From assembly GCF_037935975.1 (NCBI RefSeq), contig NZ_CP149817.1, forward strand, positions 1,736,001-1,800,000: 64,000 bases of DNA, given 5' to 3'. This document shows positions 10,077 to 18,155 of this stretch, piece by piece. The position numbers and the translations under genes were made by a program. The stretch's first letter is position 1, and every line of letters begins with the position of its first letter. The DNA comes from Teredinibacter turnerae (GTDB taxonomy: Bacteria; Pseudomonadota; Gammaproteobacteria; Pseudomonadales; Cellvibrionaceae). The notes below the pieces were generated by a model. The model did no database searches, had not been told where the DNA came from, and was given only the letters and a program-made list of their open reading frames with translations.

Positions 10077-10091
10077 GGTTGGATGCAACAA

Positions 10092-10733
10092 TTAGATACG
10101 ATAACTGGTTTCTGTCATCAGCTTTGACACGCCAGTCATCACCGTTTTGATTGGCCCCGGAAAACGCGAGCCACCTGCATCCAGTGCCGTATGAGCGTGT
10201 TTGGCTTCATCTTCCAGCATTTGGGCGACAATTGCCCGGCTGGGTGTATCCCCTTCGGGTAACTTCTTCAAGTGTGATTCCAGGTGCTTGCACACCTGCT
10301 GTTCCGTGGCGGCGACAAAGCCGAGGCTGATTTTGTCGCTGATTTTGCCAGCAGCGGCGCCAATCCCAAACGACAACCCGTACCACACCGGGTTCAACAG
10401 GCTGGGGCGGCTGCCCAGGTCGCGAATCCGGGTTTCGCACCAGGCCAGGTGGTCAATCTCCTCATCGGCGGCCACCTCCATTTCTGCCCGCACCGCTGGC
10501 AGTTTTGCCGTCAGCGCCTGGCCCTGGTAAAGCGCCTGTGCACATACTTCGCCAGAATGGTTTACCCGCATCAGGCCCGCCGCGTGTTTGCGTTCCTTGT
10601 CGGAAAGAGAATCTTCCGCCACCGCAGGCTCCGGCGCCTCCCGGTTCACCGGCTGAGTGCCGGGGGTGAGGGTTCGCAACGCCCGGTCTGCACCGGCGAT
10701 GAGGTTATCGATCAGGGAGTATTGTCTGCTCAT
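10092..10733 (-). CDS. coq7: 2-polyprenyl-3-methyl-6-methoxy-1,4-benzoquinone monooxygenase
   Basis: A 213-residue di-iron hydroxylase of ubiquinone synthesis. The repeated carboxylate-bridged iron motifs are visible: [27 protein letters not shown], and later [10 protein letters not shown]. The N-terminus ([19 protein letters not shown]) is typical of proteobacterial Coq7/UbiF-type enzymes. It is membrane-associated in the family. The start is 63 bp from the divergent AAA ATPase gene. Confidence 0.96.
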   Translation of the reverse strand: MSRQYSLIDNLIAGADRALRTLTPGTQPVNREAPEPAVAEDSLSDKERKHAAGLMRVNHSGEVCAQALYQGQALTAKLPAVRAEMEVAADEEIDHLAWCETRIRDLGSRPSLLNPVWYGLSFGIGAAAGKISDKISLGFVAATEQQVCKHLESHLKKLPEGDTPSRAIVAQMLEDEAKHAHTALDAGGSRFPGPIKTVMTGVSKLMTETSYRI

Positions 10734-10796
10734 AGGGCACCTGCGTGACAGAAAGAAATCACCTTATATAATGAGCCCGCACACTGTGAGGGGCTT

Positions 10797-12278
10797 ATGG
10801 ATAATAACGATTTACGGCTAATTCTCAACACCAATGCGGCATTGGTTGTTATAGAAACATACGACGAAGCGCGCACTATCGATCTGCTCAAGGCAGAATT
10901 TGCCGACCTGGGCCTCCCCGCATGGCGTTGGAGTGTGAGCGAAGGGCTGGGTCCGCTGGGCTTTGGCTTGGAGCTGGCACACCCGGAGCAATACAGCGAC
11001 CCTTTAGTGGCGCTGCGCTACATCAAAGAATATCGCGCGCGCGGCGCTTTTGTCCTGTGCGACATTCACCCTTTTCTCGACGAAGCCAAAGTGGTGCGCA
11101 TGTTAAAAGACGTTGCGCTAAATTACTCCCAGTGCCCACAGCGTGTGGTGCTGGTTAGTCACGCGCTTAAACTGCCGCCGGAGCTGGCCCGCTATGCGGT
11201 TTCCACCGAAATTTCCCTGCCCAACGACGAAGAAATTCTGGCTCTGGTGCGCGAGCAGGCCCGCATCTGGGCCGAAGAAAACGGCCAGTCGCGCATTAGA
11301 ACCGACAATCAGACCCTGCAAAAACTCGTGAGCAATCTGCGCGGCCTCACCCACCGGGACGTAAAACGCCTGGCCTACGGGGCGATTGCCGATGATGGCG
11401 CAATTACTGAAAGCGACCTGCCAGAGATTACCCGCGCAAAATTTAATCTGATGGATATGGAAGGCGTACTCCATTTTGAATACAGCACCGCTCACCTCAA
11501 GGAGGTCGCCGGGCTCAATCGCCTTAAATCCTGGCTGGACGACCGCGCGCACGCCATGCACAGCAGCGCCGCAACCAACCCGCTGGACCCACCCAAAGGT
11601 GTGCTTCTGTTCGGGGTGCAGGGCGGTGGCAAAAGCCTCGCCGCCAAAGCCATTGCCGGGGTGTGGGGCTTGCCCTTGTTGCGCCTGGATATGGCCGCGT
11701 TGTTTAACAAATTTATTGGTGAAACCGAGCGCAACCTGCGCGAAGCCTTAAAACTGGCGGATTTAATGAGCCCTTGCGTGCTCTGGCTGGACGAAATAGA
11801 AAAAGGCATGGCGCAAGGCAACGACGACAGCGGCACCCCAAAACGCCTGCTCGGAACGCTGTTAACCTGGATGGCCGAACGCCAAAGCCGGGTGTTTATG
11901 GTCGCCACCAGCAACGACATCAGCCAGTTACCGCCGGAATTAATGCGTAAAGGCCGCTTCGACGAAATCTTTTTTGTCGATTTGCCAGACGAGTCTGTGC
12001 GGGAATCCATATTTAATATTCACCTGAACAAACGCAGCCTCAATATTGCCGACTTCAATCTGCCAATGCTGGCAGTCATGACAGAAGGTTACACGGGTGC
12101 GGAAATAGAGCAGGCAATTGTGTCGGCGACTTATACCGCTGCTGCACGCCAGTCGCCGGTGAACGACGCCTTGCTGCGCGATGCCATTCGCCAAACGCAG
12201 CCGCTTTCCGTGGTTATGGCAGAAAAAATACAGGCGTTGCGAGCCTGGGCGGAGGAGAGAGCGGTAAGAGCGAATTAG
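10797..12278 (+). CDS. AAA family ATPase, Ycf46-like
   Basis: A 493-residue protein with a non-canonical N-terminal half (about 1-250) and a single AAA module: Walker A in LFGVQGGGKSLAAKAI, Walker B VLWLDEIEKG, sensor MVATSND, arginine finger region MRKGRFDEIFFVD. This arrangement and the N-terminus match the Ycf46 family of cyanobacteria and proteobacteria, whose job is poorly known. Note GGGKS rather than GTGKS in the P-loop, which is normal for this family. A ribosome-binding-site-like GAGGGG precedes the ATG. It is monocistronic as far as visible. Confidence 0.85.
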   Translation: MDNNDLRLILNTNAALVVIETYDEARTIDLLKAEFADLGLPAWRWSVSEGLGPLGFGLELAHPEQYSDPLVALRYIKEYRARGAFVLCDIHPFLDEAKVVRMLKDVALNYSQCPQRVVLVSHALKLPPELARYAVSTEISLPNDEEILALVREQARIWAEENGQSRIRTDNQTLQKLVSNLRGLTHRDVKRLAYGAIADDGAITESDLPEITRAKFNLMDMEGVLHFEYSTAHLKEVAGLNRLKSWLDDRAHAMHSSAATNPLDPPKGVLLFGVQGGGKSLAAKAIAGVWGLPLLRLDMAALFNKFIGETERNLREALKLADLMSPCVLWLDEIEKGMAQGNDDSGTPKRLLGTLLTWMAERQSRVFMVATSNDISQLPPELMRKGRFDEIFFVDLPDESVRESIFNIHLNKRSLNIADFNLPMLAVMTEGYTGAEIEQAIVSATYTAAARQSPVNDALLRDAIRQTQPLSVVMAEKIQALRAWAEERAVRAN

Positions 12279-12427
12279 TCGTCACGCCGCCGTGTATGAA
12301 CGCGGGCCCAGGTTCTGGGTGAGTGGAAATAGTAGATGAATGCGAAGGGTGGGCGAACCTGCCGGTGCTCAACTGGCTGCAGGCCGCCCAAATAAAGCTG
12401 TTGTTTTTTTGTGAGTGTATTCCCCGA

Positions 12428-13993
12428 TCAGTTCGCCAGCTTGTCGGTGGCGACATGGTATTGCGGGTCGAGAATACTCACTTCACATAAATCCCGCGCG
12501 TTATTCAGCAGTTCCCGGCACTCGGGGCTGAGGTGGCGCAGGTGCAAGGTCTTGCCTTGCTTTTGATAGCGTTCAGCCAGCGCATCCAGCGCTTCAATAC
12601 CGGAATGGTCGCTAACGCGAGAGCGCTGGAATTCAATAATTACATCGCTGGGGTCATTTTCCGGGTCGAACAACTCTTTAAAGTTGGCAACCGAACCGAA
12701 GAAAATAGGGCCGCGCAATTCGTACACTTTACTGCCTTCTTCGTTTATATAGGTTTCCACGTAAATTAACTGCGCGTGTTTCCAGGCGAATACCAGGGCG
12801 GACACAATCACGCCTACGATTACCGCAATCGCCAGATCGAACGCGACAGTAACACCAGACACCAGCACAATAATAAACGCATCCGTTGTCGGAATTTTGC
12901 GAATAATGCGAAAGCTGGACCACTCAAACGTGCCGAGCACCACCATAAACATCACGCCCACCAGCGCGGCCAGCGGAATCAATTCGATCAGCGATGCGCC
13001 GAACAAAATCAGCAGCAACAGCACAATCGCAGCCGTAATACCCGACAAACGACCACGACCGCCAGAATTAATATTGATCATGCTCTGGCCGATCATTGCG
13101 CAGCCGCCCATGCCGCCGAATACGCCGTTAATGCTGTTTGCCACACCCTGGCCGACACACTCGCGGTTGCCTTTACCCCGGGTGTTGGTAATTTCGTCGA
13201 TAAGCGTCAGCGTGAGCAGCGATTCAATCAAGCCCACGCCGGCCAGAATCAGCGAGTAAGGGAAAATAATTTTTAAGGTTTCCCAAGTGAAAGGCACGGA
13301 GGGAATTGCAAAGCTCGGCAACACGCCTTCGAGCGTTGCGTCTGCGGCCTGGTCGGCAGGCAGCATATCTTTTACAAAATCGATCACCGAGCGCGCCGGT
13401 AAATCGAGGCCAATCACCAGCAGGGTTACCACCACAATCGCCACCAACGACGAGGGCACCGCCGTGGTCAGCTTGGGTAAAAAATGGATAATCAACATGG
13501 TCAGCAGAATCAGCCCGGCCATGACATACAGCATTTCACCTTGCATCCAGTGAAAATCGCCACTGGCGTCCGCCACTTTAAACTGACTTAACTGCGCCAG
13601 AAAAATCACAATCGCCAGGCCGTTGACGAAACCCAGCATCACCGGGTGCGGCACCATACGAATGTATTTACCTAAACGTAACAACCCCGCGGTAATTTGT
13701 AGGAAACCACACAACACCACCGCCGCAAATAAATACTGCACACCGTGTTCGGCCACCAGAGACACCATCACCACCGCCGTGGCACCCGTCGCGCCGGAAA
13801 TCATCCCTGGGCGGCCGCCAATCAGCGAGGTAATCAAACCCATCATAAATGCCGCGTACAACCCCACCATGGGTTCAACGCCGGCCACAAAGGCGAAAGC
13901 AACCGCCTCTGGCACCAAAGCAAGGGCGACCGTAGTGCCGGAAAGGAGATCGGCACGCACGCTGGTGGAAGACCGCGTAAGCAAATTAAACAT
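12428..13993 (-). CDS. SulP family anion transporter with C-terminal STAS domain
   Basis: About 521 residues. The N-terminal two thirds carry 10 or more hydrophobic segments with SulP signatures ([22 protein letters not shown] split over the first helices, and [21 protein letters not shown]), and the last 100 residues form a cytosolic STAS domain ([20 protein letters not shown]). Transport of sulfate, bicarbonate or another anion is expected; the substrate cannot be read from sequence. I use the ATG at 13993, because the upstream ATG at 14044 adds 17 residues not typical of the family. It is convergent with the AAA ATPase gene. Confidence 0.9.
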   Translation of the reverse strand: MFNLLTRSSTSVRADLLSGTTVALALVPEAVAFAFVAGVEPMVGLYAAFMMGLITSLIGGRPGMISGATGATAVVMVSLVAEHGVQYLFAAVVLCGFLQITAGLLRLGKYIRMVPHPVMLGFVNGLAIVIFLAQLSQFKVADASGDFHWMQGEMLYVMAGLILLTMLIIHFLPKLTTAVPSSLVAIVVVTLLVIGLDLPARSVIDFVKDMLPADQAADATLEGVLPSFAIPSVPFTWETLKIIFPYSLILAGVGLIESLLTLTLIDEITNTRGKGNRECVGQGVANSINGVFGGMGGCAMIGQSMININSGGRGRLSGITAAIVLLLLILFGASLIELIPLAALVGVMFMVVLGTFEWSSFRIIRKIPTTDAFIIVLVSGVTVAFDLAIAVIVGVIVSALVFAWKHAQLIYVETYINEEGSKVYELRGPIFFGSVANFKELFDPENDPSDVIIEFQRSRVSDHSGIEALDALAERYQKQGKTLHLRHLSPECRELLNNARDLCEVSILDPQYHVATDKLAN

Positions 13994-14195
13994 AACAACA
14001 ACACCGTCAGTCACGCTGACACTAGGGCACAGCGCGCTGTGCACTCAAATAAAAGGCTGGGATTGCACCGGAGGCGGCGCGAGAGGGGCGGCATTCTAGC
14101 AGAATTGCCCCCCCATCCCAAGGCGTGGTCACGCCAGCAGCAGGTGCGTGAATGGCGCTTGTGTGATCTAATGCTGCAAAAAAAGAACCGTGCTT

Positions 14196-15149
14196 ATGGA
14201 TAAGTTCGACCGCTTTCAAGTGTTGCACCGAGTTTTCACAACCCGCAAACGCCCCGTTCCTCTCAAAGTTCTGGCCGAAAAGCTGGAATGTACCGAGGGC
14301 AGCGCCAAGCGGCTGATCCACCAGCTGCGCGATTACTGGCAGGCGCCGCTGGAATACGACAGCGAAAGGCGCGGCTGGTATTACCACCCCGACACCACCT
14401 TTGAACTGCCGGGGCTGTGGCTTACCGCAGCTGAATTGCAATCTCTCACCGCGCTGTTACACCTTATCGACAATATAGGCGAAGGTATGCTCGGCGATGA
14501 GCTGCAGGTGGTGGAGCGCAGCATTCACAAATTGATTCAAGCCCGCGGCATCGATCCCGCCGCTGTTGCCCGTCACATTAAATACTTTGCTATCAGCAAG
14601 CGCCAAACCCACTACCAAATATTTGCCACGGTGGCAGAGAGCCTGCTCAAAAAGCGCCAGCTCACATTGCTCTACCAAGACTACCGCAACCAAAAAACCG
14701 CCCGCACAGTAAGCCCGCAAACCCTGGTGTACTACCGGGAAAACTGGCACCTGGACGCCTGGTGCCACTTGCGTAATGGCCTGCGCACATTCGCGCTATC
14801 GCGCATTCAGCGCGCGGACCCGGCAACCACTGCCGCCAGAGAAGTGCCCGCCAGCGAACTCGCCTCACATTTTGCCGACAGCTTCGGCATCTTCTCCGGC
14901 CCCGCCAACCACCAGGCCAAACTCCGCTTTTACCCGGAGGTCGCCCGCGACCTTGCAAGCCAGCAATGGCACCCGCAGCAAGTGGGCGAATGGGAAGGCC
15001 AGAATTACCTGCTCACCATTCCCTACAACCAGGACGCCGAGCTGATTATGGAAATACTCAAATACGGCAATAACGTAGAAGTGCTCGCCCCAGCCACACT
15101 GCGCGCCCGGGTAAAAGAAAAATTGCGCGCTGCCTTGCAGTTTTATTAG
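14196..15149 (+). CDS. WYL-domain transcriptional regulator
   Basis: About 317 residues: an N-terminal DeoR/HTH_11-type winged helix (LKVLAEKLECTEGSAKRLIHQL, residues about 20-42, quoted by its ends), then a WYL domain (LLYQDYRNQ, WHLDAWCHLRNGLRTFALSRI) and a C-terminal WCX-like extension. WYL regulators bind nucleic acids or nucleotides and often control defence loci such as BREX, CBASS or CRISPR. It ends 187 bp upstream of cas3 on the same strand, so a role in regulating this CRISPR-Cas locus is plausible but inferred only from position. The ATG at 14196 is preferred over GTG at 14190. Confidence 0.88.
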   Translation: MDKFDRFQVLHRVFTTRKRPVPLKVLAEKLECTEGSAKRLIHQLRDYWQAPLEYDSERRGWYYHPDTTFELPGLWLTAAELQSLTALLHLIDNIGEGMLGDELQVVERSIHKLIQARGIDPAAVARHIKYFAISKRQTHYQIFATVAESLLKKRQLTLLYQDYRNQKTARTVSPQTLVYYRENWHLDAWCHLRNGLRTFALSRIQRADPATTAAREVPASELASHFADSFGIFSGPANHQAKLRFYPEVARDLASQQWHPQQVGEWEGQNYLLTIPYNQDAELIMEILKYGNNVEVLAPATLRARVKEKLRAALQFY

Positions 15150-15220
15150 CGCAGGTGGATGGCAGGGGGGGGTGTAAGGCAGCGTCGAAATTCGCGCTGG
15201 GTATTTGTCCAGTGCATGTT

Positions 15221-15248
15221 TTGAATAGGTGGGAGGGTAGGGTAGATA
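15221..15248 (+). promoter_or_regulatory. cas3: Weak candidate promoter upstream of cas3
   Basis: TTGAAT at 15221-15226 and TAGATA at 15243-15248 are separated by 16 bp, about 90 bp before the cas3 start. Both hexamers only partly match the consensus. There is no obvious operator palindrome for the neighbouring WYL regulator. Confidence 0.25.
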
Positions 15249-15336
15249 TCAGGCCTCAGGCAGGGGTGGTTGAATCAGGCTAAATTACGTACCGGCAACC
15301 CGGCAGGGTCACCGAACCATAAAAGGAGGGTTTACC

Positions 15337-17793
15337 ATGGATTACATTGCACACATAAGGACAACTGGCGAACGCCAACTATTGCAAACGCACCTGAGTG
15401 AAGTGGGGGAACTTGCCGCAAGCTTCGCGGAAAAAGTGGGGTTGGCGGAGGCCGGCAGGCTCCTGGGGTTGTTGCACGACTTTGGCAAATACAGTAACAG
15501 CTTCCAGGCCTACATCAAGTCGGCAAACGCTGATTTGGATCGCGATGACGCGGATTTTGTCGATCCGGTAGCGATGAAGGGCAAGATAGACCACTCCACC
15601 GCAGGTACACAATTTATATGGAAGCTACTGCTAGAGCGCTACCCTGCTGTTGGTAATGTACATTGTGTAGCGCAAATTCTCGCAATATGTATCGCGTCTC
15701 ATCACGGCGGGTTAATCAATTTTTTAGACCAGTCTGGGGATAACCGCTTTAACATCCGGCTCGCGAAAGCTGATGACCTTACCCACTACACAGAGTGTTT
15801 GGAGAATTGTGGTGACGCATTTCGAGAAGACATTCAGTCCCAGGTGAGCGACGAATTTTTAAGGTCTTCTATTCGAACGCTTAAATCTATGTACCCCGCC
15901 AATGCTAAACAAACCATCGCCTTTTTTAACTTGGGATTTTGCACTCGCTTTTTGTTTAGTTGCCTGGTGGATGCTGATCGCATAAACAGTATCGAATTCG
16001 ATAACCCCAAGGCAAAGGCGCTGCGACTTAAGCGAAAAAAACAATTTTCCTGGGACACCGCCATAGAACGTCTGGAAGCTTATCTATCCGAGTTGGGTAC
16101 GACCAAATGTATAGACCGCACACGCGCACGAATATCACTAGACTGCCTGAATAAAGCCGCTAGCCCCACGGGTTTGTTCAAACTTAGTGTGCCTACCGGC
16201 GGCGGTAAAACTCTGGCAAGCCTTCGTTTCGCGCTTCAACACGCCAAGTTAAATAATCTGGATCGCGTAATCTATATCATCCCATACACCTCGATCATTG
16301 AACAAAATGCACATGTCGCCAGAGAGGTCTTGGAGCACGCTGGTGATGAGTTCAGTTGGGTGCTTGAGCATCATTCAAACCTGGAGCCGGAGCTACAAAC
16401 CTGGGAGTCGAAGTTGCTTTCTCAAAATTGGGATGCGCCGGTTGTCTTTACAACCATGGTTCAGTTTTTAGAGGCGCTATTTGGGGGCGGCACGCGAGGA
16501 GCCCGCAGGATTCACCAGTTGGCGAGGAGTGTGCTCATTTTTGATGAAATTCAGACGTTGCCGGTGCGATGTATGCATTTGTTTTGCAATGCAATTAATT
16601 TCCTGACCCAATCAGCTAACACCACTGCGGTCATGTGTACGGCTACGCAACCACTCTTGGATAGGCTATCCAAGCCGGAGTTGGGGCAGCTTGAATTTTC
16701 CCCGGGTGCAGAACTGGTTGAAGACCCCACCGCGCTGTTTGCATCGCTAAACAGGGTGTCGGTAAAAAACCGTTGTAAACAGCCGGGTTGGACGGAAAGT
16801 GAAATTGTTGAATTGGTGTTGGATACCTACAAAAAAAATACAACTTGCCTTGTGATCGTAAATACCAAGGCCTGGGCTAAGCGGCTGTTTGAGCGCTGCG
16901 GTGAGTTTCTGCCTGCGGATAATATGTATCACTTAAGTACCAACCTCTGTGCGGCTCACCGTGAGGATATTTTTAAGGAAGTCAGAATGCGGTTGGAGGC
17001 AAAGCGCCCTACCTTATGCATATCCACCCAACTAATTGAAGCCGGTGTCGATATTTCGTTTGCCAGTGTTGTCAGATTTCTTGCAGGTCTGGATAGCATC
17101 GCTCAGGCAGCGGGTCGCTGTAATCGCAATGGTGAGCTGGAAGACGAACCCGGAAATGATGAGGCCTTGGGACGTGTTTATATCGTCAATCCGGAGGACG
17201 AAAATCTGGGTTCACTCGTCGATATTCAACTCGGTCAGGCGGCTACTCGTCGAGTGCTTGGCGAAGGCTTTTCAAACCTATTATCGCCAGAGGCGATAGA
17301 GCGTTACTTTTTTTATTATTTCAGTGATCGCAAGGATGATATGGCGTATCAGCTCCAGGAAAAATCGCTGGATAAGTCCGAAAATATTGTGCGCTTGCTG
17401 TCAACCAATCACGCAAATATGGCCTATAAGCAGGCTCCAGCCAAAAACCTTCCGCAACTACAGCAATCGTTCGCCGATGCGGCAAAGCACTTTAAAGCCA
17501 TCGACGCGCCGACAGTAGGGGTTATCACACCCTATGGCGAAGGTGAGGAAATTATAAAGGAGCTGTGCGGTTTAGATCGGTATACGGAGCGCGATCGAAT
17601 GCGCGAACTGCTGGCGCGAGCGCAAAAGTTCTCGATTAGCGTGTACGAATGTCAATTTAAGAAAATGTGCGACGCCGGGGTTGTACACGAAGTTCAAGAA
17701 GCGCTTGGGGTTTTTTATCTGACTACAGGGTACGACAAGGAAAACCTGGGTTTAGACCCAGAAAGTGAGGTGTTCTCCTCTGCGATTGCTTAG
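15337..17793 (+). CDS. cas3: CRISPR-associated helicase/nuclease Cas3 (type I-C)
   Basis: An 818-residue fusion of an N-terminal HD nuclease and a superfamily 2 helicase. The HD part shows LLGLLHDFGKYSNSF (residues about 43-57) and ASHHGG; the helicase has Walker A PTGGGKTLAS (about 288), a DEIQ box (LIFDEIQTLP), TATQP, and the motif VI-like QAAGRCNRNGE. Cas3 is recruited by Cascade to unwind and degrade target DNA. A strong AAGGAGGG site precedes the ATG. It heads the cas locus but is separated from cas5c by 362 bp, so it may have its own promoter and a separate 3' end at the hairpin that directly follows its stop. Confidence 0.97.
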   Translation: MDYIAHIRTTGERQLLQTHLSEVGELAASFAEKVGLAEAGRLLGLLHDFGKYSNSFQAYIKSANADLDRDDADFVDPVAMKGKIDHSTAGTQFIWKLLLERYPAVGNVHCVAQILAICIASHHGGLINFLDQSGDNRFNIRLAKADDLTHYTECLENCGDAFREDIQSQVSDEFLRSSIRTLKSMYPANAKQTIAFFNLGFCTRFLFSCLVDADRINSIEFDNPKAKALRLKRKKQFSWDTAIERLEAYLSELGTTKCIDRTRARISLDCLNKAASPTGLFKLSVPTGGGKTLASLRFALQHAKLNNLDRVIYIIPYTSIIEQNAHVAREVLEHAGDEFSWVLEHHSNLEPELQTWESKLLSQNWDAPVVFTTMVQFLEALFGGGTRGARRIHQLARSVLIFDEIQTLPVRCMHLFCNAINFLTQSANTTAVMCTATQPLLDRLSKPELGQLEFSPGAELVEDPTALFASLNRVSVKNRCKQPGWTESEIVELVLDTYKKNTTCLVIVNTKAWAKRLFERCGEFLPADNMYHLSTNLCAAHREDIFKEVRMRLEAKRPTLCISTQLIEAGVDISFASVVRFLAGLDSIAQAAGRCNRNGELEDEPGNDEALGRVYIVNPEDENLGSLVDIQLGQAATRRVLGEGFSNLLSPEAIERYFFYYFSDRKDDMAYQLQEKSLDKSENIVRLLSTNHANMAYKQAPAKNLPQLQQSFADAAKHFKAIDAPTVGVITPYGEGEEIIKELCGLDRYTERDRMRELLARAQKFSISVYECQFKKMCDAGVVHEVQEALGVFYLTTGYDKENLGLDPESEVFSSAIA

Positions 17794-17794
17794 G

Positions 17795-17818
17795 CAGCGG
17801 CGCCCGTAGGCGCCGCTG
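17795..17818. terminator. GC-rich hairpin after cas3 / at 3' end of the pseudo-crRNA
   Basis: CAGCGGCGCC and GGCGCCGCTG form a perfect 10-bp stem with a CGTA loop one base after the cas3 stop codon. Neither strand has a following T-run, so intrinsic termination is uncertain. On the minus strand it falls exactly where the downstream repeat hairpin of a crRNA would be. Confidence 0.6.
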
Positions 17819-17845
17819 AGTTTGGCTGCGGTAATCTACTTAATT

Positions 17846-17877
17846 ATTTCAATCCACGACCTAGCGTGTTGGTCGAA
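17846..17877 (-). repeat. Solitary degenerate CRISPR repeat (pseudo-repeat) between cas3 and cas5c
   Basis: Same length as the array repeat (32 nt) and identical at 23 positions, including 1-4 (TTCG) and 20-31 (CGTGGATTGAAA). In both, positions 3-7 pair with 17-21; at pairs 5-19 and 6-18 both partners differ, yet Watson-Crick pairing is kept (C-G to A-T, G-C to C-G). The predicted 11-nt 5' handle, positions 22-32, differs only in its last base (T instead of C). Paired changes argue for selection on the RNA structure, not random decay. Confidence 0.9.
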
Positions 17878-17883
17878 GCGCAG

Positions 17884-17889
17884 AGTATA
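17884..17889 (-). promoter_or_regulatory. Candidate -10 element for the pseudo-crRNA
   Basis: On the minus strand TATACT (17889-17884) is one base off consensus and would place a transcription start near 17877, the first base of the pseudo-repeat. The -35 region 17 bp upstream (about 17912-17907) is weak and overlaps the predicted Cascade target. Confidence 0.45.
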
Positions 17890-17908
17890 CACTAACGCGA
17901 ACCGGTTT

Positions 17909-17930
17909 TTACTTACTCTACCTAATTGAA
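17909..17930 (-). promoter_or_regulatory. Predicted Cascade operator: TTC PAM plus seed-matched pseudo-protospacer
   Basis: On the minus strand TTC (17930-17928), the known type I-C PAM, is followed by AATTAGGTAGAGTA (17927-17914). This equals pseudo-spacer positions 1-14 except positions 6 and 12. Beyond position 14 the match is lost, as expected for binding without target degradation. The pseudo-crRNA gene itself is flanked by AAT in place of the PAM, so it would not be self-targeted. The site lies 71 bp upstream of a 42-codon ORF and about 226 bp upstream of cas5c. Confidence 0.75.
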
Positions 17931-18000
17931 CTTGTTTTATGGTGTTCATGCGGTTAAGCTTTATCCTGCTGAAGGATTTGGGGATAAGTGGAGTACGAGT

Positions 18001-18129
18001 ATGAACTGGTTGCCGGAGTTTGTTAGAGAGTTGCGTCTGCTACAAGGGGGGAGGTTTTACACGATCATCGTCGTCGTAGTGGTGTTATTGGTTGTCGTGG
18101 GTAGAGGGGGCTTGCTTTCATTTTTGTAG
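18001..18129 (+). CDS. 42-residue hydrophobic small protein in the cas5c leader; possible CreT-like toxin
   Basis: An ATG at 18001 preceded by GTGGAG at 7-nt spacing opens 42 codons. The peptide has a short amphipathic start (MNWLPEFVRELRLLQGG), an uninterrupted hydrophobic run (TIIVVVVVLLVVV, about residues 21-33), then GRGGLLSFL. That is one predicted membrane helix with flanking Arg, the look of small membrane-active toxins. It uses rare codons (AGA twice, AGG, CTA, GGG-GGG-AGG). It ends 26 nt before cas5c, so it would head the cas5c-cas2 transcript, and lies directly downstream of the predicted Cascade operator. No homologue is recognised by eye. It could instead be a non-functional ORF or a leader peptide. 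Confidence 0.55.
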   Translation: MNWLPEFVRELRLLQGGRFYTIIVVVVVLLVVVGRGGLLSFL

Positions 18130-18155
18130 GCCGGGGATTTTTTCAGGAGGATTAT

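Larger units (their letters stand above)
17795..17877 (-). ncRNA. Candidate CreA/CreR-like regulatory pseudo-crRNA
   Basis: Read on the minus strand, the segment consists of a 32-nt pseudo-repeat (17877-17846), a 27-nt pseudo-spacer beginning AATTAAGTAGATTACC (17845-17819), and a perfect 10-bp GC hairpin (17818-17795) that can stand in for a second repeat's stem-loop. A -10-like TATACT ends 7 nt before the pseudo-repeat. The pseudo-spacer seed matches a TTC-flanked site at 17927-17914 except at positions 6 and 12. Known cas-regulating RNAs (CreA of CreTA modules, CreR) are solitary crRNA-like genes inside cas loci that use partial complementarity so that Cascade binds without cleavage. The architecture is seen directly; expression and function are inferred. 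Confidence 0.75.

Noticed and set aside
9711-10085. TAGGTTGG near both ends of the 347-bp element as a target-site duplication
   Set aside because: The left copy is about 10 bp away from the terminal repeat, so it does not flank the element directly.
17926-18129. Longer 67-codon version of the small ORF starting at TTG 17926
   Set aside because: The TTG lies within the predicted operator and has no ribosome binding site; ATG 18001 has GGAG at 7 nt.
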